A stretch of 64,000 nucleotides of DNA from Zeugodacus cucurbitae. Taxonomy: Eukaryota; Arthropoda; Insecta; Diptera; Tephritidae. The position numbers and the translations under genes were made by a program. This document shows positions 24,459 to 34,558 of this stretch, piece by piece (positions within the stretch are counted from its first letter, which is position 1; each line of letters starts with the position of its first letter). The stretch is from positions 55,731,501 through 55,795,500 of the forward strand of contig NC_071667.1 of NCBI RefSeq assembly GCF_028554725.1, given 5' to 3'. The notes below the pieces were generated by a model, which ran no database searches, was not told the origin of the DNA, and saw nothing but the letters and a program-made list of their open reading frames with translations.

Positions 24459-24574
24459 CTCCTTTTTTCCTTTGGTTTACCACTGGCGGTCAACATCACT
24501 GTGGAGGCTGAAGACTCGACAGCAGCTGTTTTCTTTATATTTGACGCATTGATGCCCGAACTGATTGCAACCAT
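24459..24574 (-). CDS. Isolated first coding exon of an unidentified gene
   Basis: From ATG 24574 the minus strand encodes 38 codons, beginning MVAISSGINASNIKK and rich in Ser, Ala, Thr and then Lys/Arg (KPKEKR), plus two bases. It ends at an excellent donor (GGAG|GTATGTAT, intron starting at 24458). Upstream on the same strand (24575 to about 25000) is A-rich sequence with few ATGs, typical of a fly 5' UTR. I could not place the next exon in the window, so the gene either has a very long intron or continues beyond position 1. The protein start is not one I recognise. A chance ORF next to a chance donor remains possible. Confidence 0.45.
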
Positions 24575-26446
24575 TTTGTTGAATTTTTATTAAAATATTT
24601 TTTTATTTTGGTTTTTTAGAGTTTTTTTTCAGTATTGAATTATATATCTTATCTGTATTTATTCGATAGTAGTGGCGGCTGCTGAATTGAATTGTTTGCT
24701 GCCCGCCAATTATCTCAATGTATCACTTAAACTTGCTTGTATCCTTTATTAATATGACACAATTATTTTTAAAAACAAAAAATAAGTTTGACATTTGCAT
24801 TGGCACTGAAATATTACAGAAACAGGATTAACTCTTTGTAACACTTCAATAACACTTAGCTGTTAGCTAAAAACACAAATATAGTTTTTACTATTCTTCC
24901 TTTTCTTCAAGCTCACTGAGGACTATTACCCAATCGATTTGTTGATCGATGATGGATTTAATGGTCACCGACTTTGGAGCAAAATAGGACAGATAGAAGA
25001 AAGCAATTCCACACTCACGACCCTGGTGGCTGTTGGCAATTAGACTTTCTTTTTTACTTCTTCCGCCTTTTTTTTCTTCGCACTATGATTCTAGACTTAA
25101 TTGCCGCGCACTCCACAATGTCAAGTGGAAGCGAAAATTGTGGAATTTTGACAAGGGTGCCCAAGACCACGGAGAATATTCTCGTATATAAAAGACGTAC
25201 TGTTTTTATGAGTTGCTGCTGAGTTTTAAATGAGAAATTTTCCACACTTGTTTTGTGTCTTTCTCAATCTATCGCAAAATTGCACTTTACACTTTTGAAC
25301 CAATAATTTATTTGAGATACACTCTTGCTTTTGCAGATTACACACTCTATAGTTATTAGGCATTTTATTGCCCATTAATATTAACACAATCAATTTTCAT
25401 TTCACTATTTTAGATTTATTTCCTTTACACAATGGTGAAGTTAATATCAAAAAGGAATAGAAAAAATTGACGAAATAAGTGACTGAACGAACATGCACGA
25501 CGACGACGTAATTGGTAAAAGAATCAACGAAAGAAATAAACTAAAACAAATCAGGGTTGCAACAAAATTGAATTAACATTTTCATATGTATTAACTATAT
25601 CAATTACATGCAGCAAATCATGATATTTATTCCAAATATATATAATAAATATATATAATTTAAATTTACATACTTCGCTTCGACGAGAGAAGTCGAAATC
25701 TTAAGACAACAGGTATTTATACATAAAGTTATTTTGTTACATCTCCCTTTATTTCAACCTGGTAACACTGTTAAAAGGTGTGAAAATATGACAAAAAATA
25801 TTGAGGTCAAAATATTAAAATGAACAAATACTTATATTAAAAGCAACCCTGCATTCAAGGCCAGTGCGTTTCATCAAAATATTTTCGTGCTATCTCCTTT
25901 TATTTTAATAAAACGAGTGAATAAGAAAACAATGTTATACAGTGTCTGGACATCGCACAATATAATAAAGTAGACTGAAAATAAATACTATGTGCGCAAA
26001 TAATTATGTATATAGTAAATAATATATATATTATGCTAAAAACTTGTCATTGAGATTTTTTTAAAGATTATTTCAAAAAATTGTGTTCATTGATTCGACA
26101 GCAATACAAGTTTAATGCGTATTTGTCGAATTTTTTTTATAAAATATCTTATATATTTCAAAAGCTAATACAACAATTTCCGCAAAATCAGATAAAAATA
26201 AGAACAATATTTTTTATATTTCAATTGTTGGAATAATATACATTTCTATATTTCAAATTATTATTTGTATTGTAAACTATAACTAAGTATCTATTTTTCA
26301 AAGTAACGAAAAACATTTCAAAAATGTAAATGAAAATGCAATTATAACAAAATTATATTATATTTGTATACCGAACTTCATTGTTGGTTGAAGAAATTTC
26401 CATCCAACTTTAAATGTACACTTTTACTTCCCAATTCACCCATATA
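24575..26446. other. 5' flank of the 24.5-kb exon and 3' flank of MIA40
   Basis: The left ~400 bp resembles a minus-strand 5' UTR. The rest is AT-rich intergenic DNA with no gene; the ORFs at 24974-25245 on both strands lack recognisable features. Confidence 0.4.
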
Positions 26447-26887
26447 TTAATTCTCCTTTTTGGTAAGTACTGCCGTTCCTTCCACACTAGGGGCAAAACT
26501 TGAGGGTTCTTTCGCAGCTTCTTCCTCCAAAGTTGGCATGTTCAGTCCGCCCTCTTCGTCATCTTCATCATTACCAGTAGATTTATTGTATACTGTAGGA
26601 TACTGCGTAAAGCAATCTTGCATTGATCTAAAAGCCTCGAAACAATCAGAGCCCTTAGGATCTGCTTTGCTATAATGGAAGCAAGAAAATGCATCACGAA
26701 ATTCAACACCACATGGACCTGTAGCCATGCCTCCTAGACAAGGGCAACTCCAATTAATTTCGCCATCACTGGTAATAAGACCTTGTGGTGGTTCTGGTGG
26801 TGGCAGCTCAATGGTGCTGGGTGTTGCATGATCCTCTTTGGTGACGAAGAAAACTTTGTCTTTGCCAAATACTTTGCAGTACGACAT
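26447..26887 (-). CDS. Mia40: MIA40/CHCHD4, mitochondrial intermembrane-space import oxidoreductase
   Basis: The 146-residue intronless protein has the full MIA40 signature: the redox-active CPC motif (C48-P-C50) followed by twin CX9C motifs (C59-C69 and C82-C92). MIA40 binds incoming small cysteine-rich proteins in the intermembrane space, oxidises them, and is re-oxidised by the Erv1/ALR sulfhydryl oxidase. The N-terminus lacks a membrane anchor, as in animal rather than yeast MIA40. The C-terminal tail (about 103-146) is acidic and low in complexity, as is usual in animal homologues. The start codon lies only 33 nt downstream of the stop codon of the RPP14-like gene on the same strand, so the two may share a transcript. 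Confidence 0.93.
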   Translation of the reverse strand: MSYCKVFGKDKVFFVTKEDHATPSTIELPPPEPPQGLITSDGEINWSCPCLGGMATGPCGVEFRDAFSCFHYSKADPKGSDCFEAFRSMQDCFTQYPTVYNKSTGNDEDDEEGGLNMPTLEEEAAKEPSSFAPSVEGTAVLTKKEN

Positions 26888-26920
26888 TGTATATTACTTA
26901 TTAATGCGAATTAGGAAAAC

Positions 26921-27282
26921 TTAAAAGTCCAGCTTCTCCTTAGATGTATTCTTTATTAAGAAATGGCAAGGAATGTCTTGATAATGCCCAATTAATGTAA
27001 TTGCTGAGCGAGTGCGTGTCACAAATTCCTCGTTTACTCGGAGAATTGCTCGTTTTTGATTCTTGTCAAATTTTATCACTTGTAAATCGGTCTGCCCTCC
27101 AATTTCACCAAAAAAACTTTGAAGTGATTCCTCTATGCTGCCAAGAAAGTAGGCAGGTGTAACAACAGCTTTTTCTTCGTCGCGTAGTTTCCTATCACAC
27201 GTTGCATATAATTATGAATGATTATTACATTAACTAGCAATGTTACTCACAATTCCACATCCAAGTGAAAATAGTTTGTCAT
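26921..27282 (-). CDS. Rpp14: RPP14-like subunit of RNase P / RNase MRP, two exons
   Basis: Exon 1 is 27251-27282 (32 nt, starting MTNYFHLDVE). The intron uses GTGAGT and TAG. Exon 2 is 26921-27191. Joined, they encode 100 residues. The order YFHLDVELKL, SIEESLQSFFGEIGG, RAILRVNEEF, SAITLIGHYQDIPCHF parallels RPP14 of animals block by block (LISAVKDLFGEV, SAILRICSSG, SSLTLLGSYKGKKCAF in the human protein). RPP14 belongs to the Pop5/Rpp14 family of protein subunits of the tRNA- and rRNA-processing ribonucleoproteins. It is slightly shorter than human RPP14 (124). The exon is too short and split to show as a long reading frame. Its stop lies 33 nt before the MIA40 start, and its start is 474 bp from the divergent Rad51 gene. 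Confidence 0.85.
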
Positions 27283-27756
27283 ACTATTTATGATTTATAT
27301 AAATATTAGCAGATTTTATTAGAATTATAAGTTTTGTCGCTACAGAAAATATGAGAACATGTCGGCTTTTTTGTTTTTATGTAATTTTTTAGGTTATCCA
27401 AATGTCACTTTGGTACGTTCAGTGAACGCGAGAAGTAATACCCACTTCAGTTATATTATTCAATTATACCACAAATGGTGAAATTATGCTTATAATATAT
27501 TTAATAAAAATAATATACTTATGTAGAATAAAAAATTGAAACATTTTTGAATCAATCAAATTCCATTTCTTAATATTTTCATATACACTTTCTCCTGAAG
27601 ATTTTAAATTTATAATAATAAATTGGCAGCACTTAAAAATGCGAGCGCAATTTTCAATTTGTTTATCACCATCAAGGAGTGTAAATATAACATTTAAGAC
27701 ATTGCGAATACTTATAAAAAATATTGTTTTTAAAGATCTGAGTATAATTTGAAATT
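27283..27756. promoter_or_regulatory. Divergent promoter interval between RPP14 and Rad51
   Basis: 474 bp separate the two start codons, which face away from each other. The sequence is AT-rich, without a clear TATA box or other element that I can assign. It must hold both promoters unless the 5' UTRs are spliced elsewhere. Confidence 0.5.
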
Positions 27757-29025
27757 ATGTCATATATGCGGGAACAAGAAACCATAGACTCCACCGCTGT
27801 GGCAAACTGTTCTGTGGAGTTAGAAGAAGAATTTGGTCCTGTCTCAATTACCAAGTTGGAAGTCTGTGGAACAAAAATCATGCTAGTGTCCTATATAATA
27901 TATTGCATTTGTTAACAGGTTAATGGAATATCAGGCAATGACATCAAAAGACTACAAGAGGCTGGATTTCATACCGTGGAATCAGTAGCGTTTTCACCAA
28001 AAAAACTGTTGCTACAAATACGCGGATTCTCTGAAACAAAAGCTGATAAGATCCTTACAGAAGCAGTCAAGTTGGTACCGATGGGCTTCACCACTGCCAC
28101 ATCAATTTATCAAAAACGTTCCGAAATCGTTATGCTCACAACTGGTTCTAAGGAACTCGATAAATTACTGGGAGGAGGCATCGAAACAGGGTCCATTACT
28201 GAAATGTTTGGCGAATTTCGTTGTGGCAAGACACAGTTATGTCATACATTGGCTGTAACATGTCAATTACCAATCAGTCGTAGTGGTGGTGAAGGTAAAT
28301 GCCTTTATATTGATACGGAAGGTACATTTCGACCGGAACGTTTAGCAGCCATTGCGGAACGATTCAAACTTGTTAAGGAGGAAGTGAGTTGAAGTAGTAA
28401 TTAGTAACTAAAACAAAGCATTATCACTGTACACTTTTCAAGGTACTAGATAACGTCGCCTGTGCTCGAGCCTACAACACAGATCATCAGACACAATTGC
28501 TGACACAAGCTGCAGCAATGATGGTGGAATCAAGGTGACTTAAAACACTTACATGGAAAATATATATATATTTATAATTTACTATATTATTAGGTATGCC
28601 CTGCTGGTGGTAGATAGCGCAACTGCTTTGTACCGCACGGATTATACGGGACGTGGTGAATTATCGGCACGTCAAATGCATCTGGCACGTTTTTTACGTC
28701 TATTGTTGCGTTTAGCTGATGAGGTAAGCAACTTCAATATACTTCTTTTATGGATATCAATCTGTTTGATTTTTAGTTTGGTGTCGCTGTAATTATAACG
28801 AATCAGGTGGTAGCTCAAGTTGATAGTGGTCCGGCAATGTACGCGGCGGACACTAAGAAACCTATTGGTGGAAATATTATCGCCCATGCTTCGACCACTA
28901 GACTATATCTGCGTAAAGGACGAGGTGAAACGCGTATTTGTAAAATATACGATTCCCCATGCTTACCCGAGAGTGAAGCGACATTTGCCATTTTACCCGA
29001 CGGTATCGGTGACGCAAAAGAATAA
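27757..29025 (+). CDS. spn-A: RAD51 recombinase (spindle-A orthologue), five exons
   Basis: Exons are 27757-27861, 27919-28383, 28443-28534, 28594-28723 and 28777-29025, with introns of 52-59 nt. They give 346 residues, close to the 339 of human RAD51. RAD51 forms the filament on single-stranded DNA that drives homologous strand exchange in repair and meiosis. Visible features are the N-terminal helix-hairpin-helix domain, the FTTA interaction motif (92-95), Walker A GEFRCGKT (133-140, with Cys where human has Thr), Walker B LLVVD (224-228) and the loop-2 region ITNQVVAQVD. The C-terminus reads LPDGIGDAKE. Exon 1 must use a weak donor (GAA|GTCTGT) to keep alignment length (LE|VNGI). The protein looks closer to general animal RAD51 than Drosophila SPN-A does. 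Confidence 0.95.
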
Positions 29026-29755
29026 CAAAAATTAATTTATTTATATAATTTTTAAAATCAAATAAGCTGTTTTCAATAACGTATTAACTTTATTTCTCGT
29101 TAACATTTAAATCATTAATACTTACTTTTAAATTTTGATGTGTAATTGGATTTTCAATTACGCAATAAAATGATATTTAAGCAAATGTTTTATAGATATG
29201 GATAGCTTTATTATGTGTATGCGTTTAGAAAATCTCTAAATACTAAATTTAATAATTCTTGGATTTATGTGATGCAACGCAGTTCACTAGCTGCTGACGC
29301 GCATTTACAACATTAATTAAGTCAAATAACAAAAACCTTGACAACAGAAGTGTAAATACAGAAAAGATTTATGATTTTTTGGCAACTTATTGGAGTACAC
29401 ATTATAAAACCAATAGATGATGTGAAAGATGTGCTCAAGCATATCGAAACCAATACCGCTGGTTTAATTAGTAGGCGAGACGACATATTTTATTAGAGTA
29501 ATATATCTGTTTCAAACAACAGTATAGTTTTATAAGCCGATATTATTTATCAATAGATTTATTTTTTTTCGATACATTATTCGATTCGGAATTAAAAAAA
29601 AAATTAAATATACTACAGAATGTGTTTTCATTTACATATGTATGTATGTATGGATTAAAGAACTTTTTTATTTATAGATCTCCAACAGTTACATGACCAG
29701 TTCGACAATGAATGATCTGGTTTATTCAAATATTTATATTTTGAACGAGGAATAT
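29026..29755. other. Convergent 3' flanks of Rad51 and JASPer
   Basis: AT-rich sequence between two convergent genes, presumed 3' UTRs and polyadenylation regions. No ORF of interest. Confidence 0.5.
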
Positions 29756-31774
29756 TTAAGCCTCTACAGCTTCTAGTATATTGCTTTCTGTGTTTACGTT
29801 GGACTCGTCCATTTCTGTTCTGTCAGTTTCGGTGTCGCTCTGGTTTGTTTTTTCGTTAGCATCCGCTTGGATATCTTCGTTTGTGTTTTCCTTCTCAGCA
29901 TCACTTTTTAAATCTGCACCTTTATCCTGTGCACTTTTTCCATCCTTTTTAAAATTAGCAAGTACACTCATATAGGTTTTCTCACTCATTGTAATACGAT
30001 TTTGCTCGCTAATATGTTTTGTGCACTCCTTGTAGGTTTTTACTTGATCACAGAAAGGCTCCCAAAATTGTTGATCAGCTGGAATTTTAAATATTTTTTT
30101 GAAATAATTGTAAATAACAATTGCCTCATTGCGTATAACTTCTGCTTTAGTTCTGAATTCATTTTCTTCCTCAGCACTCAAAGACCATTCTTTTAAATTG
30201 CCAACATAGCGGCGTAAACGTCTTATAATGTCCACACAATCTGGATTGCGTAGTAGCATTAATTGTGATAATTCAAAATCTTTATACTGCTTAAGCAACT
30301 CGACACACCGATTAACGTCGGCGCTCTTTAGGCCCAAACTCTCACGCAATTGCTGCGACATTTGTATGAAATCACGTTCAACAAAAAGCGCATCTTCTTG
30401 CTCTATCATTTGGTTAGTAAATCTGCTGGCAGCATCTTGATGTATTTTTGACCTTGGAGGATTTATAATCACACGATCTTTTACCGCATCCAATTTTATT
30501 TGGCCAATTTCCAATTTTTCTTTCAAGTCTCCAGCTTCTTTTCGCGACTTCTCTTCCCATTTAGTACGTTCGGCCGGTGTGGCGAATGATTCTGGTTTTC
30601 CATAATCCAATTTGATGCCAACACATTTAGCTGGTGGTACGAAAGCTAATAAGAGGTTGTTGTACACTTCACTTTTGTTACCAGCCGAAGTTTTCACGGT
30701 TGGCGTTATGGTAGCCGTTGGCTTAGAGGAACTGCTCGACTTTTTAGCAGATTTTTTCGTATCTGCGCCAATACCTATAAAAAAGCAAAAATTGTGTGAA
30801 ATATTCGCAAAAGTATTAAAAGAAAATACAATTATAGTACTTAATAATATAAAATATAAACTTTGCCTTAAACAAAAACAAAATTCGCCTTAAACAGGCA
30901 GATGCAGGCAATTTTCTTTCATATTAGCAGTTTATGAACTATTTCATTGTCTTCACCCCATTAGTAGGTATATACAGTTTTAGCAATAATTTATTACAAA
31001 ATAACAAAGTATGCCTAGGATAAACATTGTCAATGTTTAAACATATGTATGTCCGCCAAATTTATATGAAACACAAACTACACGTTCCAATTCCATTCTG
31101 TTTCAATAAACAAAATTGCCCGCTAACTTCTTTATCTTCAGTTGTATGTGCTTACCTTCTGCTGGTACTTTTTTCTTCGATGGTGGCGAATGAGATAGAT
31201 TGGGGCCCTCATGCACTTCATCAATGTACCGTTTCGTTTTGATTTTGCGCCCACTGCGACTGACTAATTCAGCGTTATCAGTAGTAGATGTCACTACTGG
31301 AACCTGCTTTTCTTCTTTTGGTTTAATTGGTAACGATTCATCCATATTTGTTGCCCCAGAGTCAGCAACCTGCTCTACTGTATCCTGAGCCGCATTTTCT
31401 TGTATTTGCGAATCATCAGCAGTGACATCCGCAAATCCATCAATTCCATCATCTAACAATTCGTCTGCTACAGCTGCAGCCTCCGGTAAATCGATTGGTG
31501 CAGAGTCTTCCCCAATCAGAGCTGCCTCTATCTGTTCAATAGCCTCGCGAAAATTTGAACGTTTAAGATTTTTATCGGTAGCAAATTTTTCCTTACTCTC
31601 GGCATACTGAAAGAGATCTTCCACTTTAATGTTGGCTGTCTCGCCAGTTCCATAAAAGTACACGCTGTACTTTTTATTGTTATACTTAGTTATCTTAGCG
31701 GGCCATGCCGGGTAGCCCTTCACCTTAGCGAAAACTAAATCTCCAATGTTGAATTGCTTCTTCTCCTTGCCCAT
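29756..31774 (-). CDS. JASPer: JASPer: PWWP and LEDGF-type integrase-binding-domain protein, two exons
   Basis: Exon 1 is 31156-31774 and exon 2 is 29756-30774, joined in phase (AAG|GTAAGC donor, TATAG acceptor) to give 545 residues. The N-terminal PWWP domain (about 8-90, signature GYPAWP at 20-25) binds nucleosomes carrying H3K36 methylation. A long acidic linker follows, then a basic NLS-like patch (SRSGRKIKTKR). An IBD/TFIIS N-terminal-like helical bundle comes next (about 337-435: ADVNRCVELL, DIIRRLRRYVGN, VIYNYFKKIF). The tail is acidic and rich in Asp, Glu, Asn and Thr. In Drosophila the protein of this architecture, JASPer, anchors the JIL-1 H3S10 kinase at active chromatin; in vertebrates the counterparts are LEDGF/p75 and HRP2. 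It is divergent with the HP1c-type gene. Confidence 0.9.
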
Positions 31775-32471
31775 TATGTTTGCTTTTATTTTACTAAATT
31801 GTAAATTTTCTAAACAAAAATATAGATATTTCCGAAGCCACTTCCACGCTTTTGTTTAATATGTTTAGGCACAGTAGTACACTTTCTATTGTAGTTGTTG
31901 TAACTTTTGTAGCTATATTCACCACAGTAAACTGCGGGCTTCGTGGTATGGTGTTTTGCTACCTACGGCGAGTCGTGGGGTTAAACACCAAAAAAAGGAA
32001 AATGTTCTCAAAATTTATTTTAAAGATTGATTCAATATATACTATCTTAATTTAGTAGTTATTGGAAAATTTACAAATTTATAAAAGAGTTTTCAAAAAT
32101 CATTTAAGTCAATTTATTGAAGATTTAATGCAGCACTGCATTGCTACCTTTTTCGATTAGGGTGTCAGAGATTCTTTTTTAATAATACATTCACCACATA
32201 TCGTGTGCTAATAATTAATACACAAATACTAATATAAAATATTTCTGATTTTTCATATTTAAATATACGCATTTATGTTTATATAAAATGTATTTTTTGT
32301 AATCATAGTATTCGCGTTAATGAGTGTAAAACGAATATATTTTTACCCTCCAGTATTTTGAATTTTTTTAGGGTACCTCTTAATGCAACTCTGAGTTTTC
32401 ATGTTTTCGTGTATCTCTCGCTTATTTGATTGGAGTTTTGCTATTAAATTAATAATTGTTTAAACTAAATA
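31775..32471. promoter_or_regulatory. Divergent promoter interval between JASPer and HP1c
   Basis: 697 bp lie between the two start codons. A GC-richer patch (about 31930-31990, TACCTACGGCGAGTCGTGGG) breaks the AT-rich background. A plus-strand ORF (67 codons, 31852-32055) with a hydrophobic start lies within it, but I do not consider it a supported gene. The two transcripts probably start within this interval. Confidence 0.5.
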
Positions 32472-33238
32472 ATGGTACGTACAGTTAAGGAAACGGGTTT
32501 TGTTGTCGAAAAGATTGTCGACAAACGGATAACACCGGAAGGAAAAGTTGAATATTTTATTAAATGGCGTGGATACCCTAGGTATGTTTGTAATATACAT
32601 CATATGTACATCAAAACAATATAAACAAGATTTTTGTTTACAGTGCGGAGAATACTTGGGAACCAGAGGAAAATTGTGATTGTCCAGCTTTGATACAAAA
32701 GTTTGAAGAATCCAGAGCAAAGTCAAAGAAACGTGGCGAAAAGAAGCCGAAGGTTGAGGAGATTCAAAAACCGCGCGGATATGATCGTGGTTTCGCAATG
32801 GAACAAATTGTTGGTGCCACTGATGAGACCGGTGACGTATCGTATCTAATTAAGTGGCAATTTTGCGATGAGCTTGATTTGGTTGCTGGAGAGGAAGTAA
32901 GGCAGAAGAACCCCGAATTCGTAATTGATTTCTTTGAAAGACGGTCACCTTTCCAACGTGTTATAAATGAACGTCTGTTAGGTGTTCCAGACGAACTACG
33001 AGTTATGAATATGAATGAACTGAAAGCACCTGCAGGCAATCCGGAACCAGCAACTTCCACTTCCGAAACTGCCGCAACGGATGGAACTAGTAATTTATTG
33101 GCGGGCGATGTAACCCAACATAACGCTAACGAAAGTACCGGTAGTGTTGATAGCGCCGCTGTATCCTATTCTATTCCAGTACCTGGAGTTGGTAACATAG
33201 CCATCGATGTACCAATTCTAGATAGTTCAGCACTATAA
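32472..33238 (+). CDS. HP1c: HP1c-type heterochromatin protein 1, two exons
   Basis: Exon 1 is 32472-32581 and exon 2 is 32644-33238, giving 234 residues. The chromodomain (about 9-60: FVVEKIVDKR, FIKWRGYPSAENTWEPEENC) binds methylated H3K9. Of the aromatic cage, the Trp and second Tyr are present (KWRGY) and the first position is Phe. A short hinge rich in Lys (KSKKRGEKKPK) precedes the chromoshadow dimerisation domain (about 82-142: RGYDRG, EQIVGATDETGDVSYLIKWQFCDE). The C-terminal tail of about 90 residues is Ser/Thr/Ala-rich and much longer than in HP1a. The WQFCDE chromoshadow variant and the overall length match Drosophila HP1c, which sits largely in euchromatin. HP1b is the main alternative. 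Confidence 0.88.
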
Positions 33239-33397
33239 ATAAATACTAACAACAATATATTTAGTCCTTGTGCTTTTGCATAAATCTATTTAAACATTTA
33301 AATAAAAAATTAAAAATAATTATGGTATGTGTACATATGCTATATTTTGCTCATATTTTCCGCAATTTATAAATATATATACTTTTTCAAAAATAAA

Positions 33398-34330
33398 TCA
33401 TCTGTCTAAATTAACCCCTCCGAAGGCACCACTTCGAAAAATTTTAATAAATCTACGTGCTGCTACCATAATGTCCGGAATATTTACTATTTGTCCATCG
33501 AGGTTTTTATATTTTCTTTCTGCACCTAGACCTTTGGCATACGACACTAAAACTTCTGTAATGTGGTCTGTAGGGTTTTCTAATCCCACTTCTTTAACAT
33601 ATTCGTACCGGTGGTTTTTGTTCATCCAATATAACAGGTAATCTGCTATCAGTTCTTCACCAACTAAATGATCTGGCAAGCACCCCACTAAAGCTAGTTT
33701 CATACCCATTTCATCATCCGTTATGCGTGGCTCGAGAATTCCGGGTGTATCAATCATATATATTAAAGGATCTTCACTAATTTTAATGCGTTCCATAACA
33801 GAACGTGTAACACCAGCTTTATTGCCAACTTGTGTTGCACTTTTCTTGCGTAAATTTTTATTCCGTAACACATTTAAGAGCGAACTTTTGCCAACATTTG
33901 GTACACCTATTATCATGATACTCGCCTCCTTTAATCCAGCTCTATTATATCGATCCGAGTTAGATATCAATGTATGCGCTAAGGGTAACATACGTTTGAT
34001 GCCGGTGCATTGCTGATTTTTGCTATTAGTAAATATAACATGTTCAATGCCTTCACGTTCTTGTAGCTCTTTAACTATCTTCCGTTGTTCACGTATGTCA
34101 GTGAGATCCTTTTTATTTAAAACAAGTATATGTGGTTTCGCTCCACCAGATATAGTGTGTTGGAATTCCGGATTTCGCCCTGAAAAGGGAATACGGGCGT
34201 CATGTACTTCTACTATACAATCCACGGACCTTAATTTTTGTTGCATCTGCTTTAATCCTTTGCCCATGTGTCCAGGAAACCAGCGAATTGCCTGTTTGGT
34301 GACTAATTTATATGCCTCCCGGAAAGACAT
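33398..34330 (-). CDS. Mtg1: Mitochondrial ribosome-associated GTPase 1 (Mtg1)
   Basis: A single exon of 310 residues. The GTPase motifs are in circularly permuted order, the mark of the YlqF/MTG1 family: G4 NKKD (72-75) comes first, then G1 GVPNVGKS (142-149), a G2 Thr in KAGVTRS (about 175) and G3 DTPG (194-197). The N-terminus carries the conserved WFPGHMGKG and VHDARIPFSGRNP blocks. MTG1 associates with the large mitochondrial ribosomal subunit on the matrix side of the inner membrane and is needed for its assembly. The N-terminus is short and basic with amphipathic character, as expected for import. The stop is about 160 bp from that of HP1c, with the genes converging. Confidence 0.93.
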   Translation of the reverse strand: MSFREAYKLVTKQAIRWFPGHMGKGLKQMQQKLRSVDCIVEVHDARIPFSGRNPEFQHTISGGAKPHILVLNKKDLTDIREQRKIVKELQEREGIEHVIFTNSKNQQCTGIKRMLPLAHTLISNSDRYNRAGLKEASIMIIGVPNVGKSSLLNVLRNKNLRKKSATQVGNKAGVTRSVMERIKISEDPLIYMIDTPGILEPRITDDEMGMKLALVGCLPDHLVGEELIADYLLYWMNKNHRYEYVKEVGLENPTDHITEVLVSYAKGLGAERKYKNLDGQIVNIPDIMVAARRFIKIFRSGAFGGVNLDR

Positions 34331-34558
34331 GTTTACTTAAAATTAAATAACAACACAATATTATTAACAATACACGAAATTTCCTGTGCAATAAAAAATA
34401 TGTTATGCACATATGATTTTGACATTTCTTTTAGCCGGTGAAAATAACCTCAAAAATATAAAATTGTAAACAAATATATTTTATTGAGATATTAACGGAT
34501 TGTAGAGAGCTATTATGTACTTTGTCTTAGTATATATTATATTTATCATAATTTTTAC

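Noticed and set aside
31852..32055. 67-codon plus-strand ORF with a signal-peptide-like start between JASPer and HP1c
   Set aside because: Short, lies in a promoter interval, has no homologue I recognise and no cysteine or repeat pattern of a secreted peptide.
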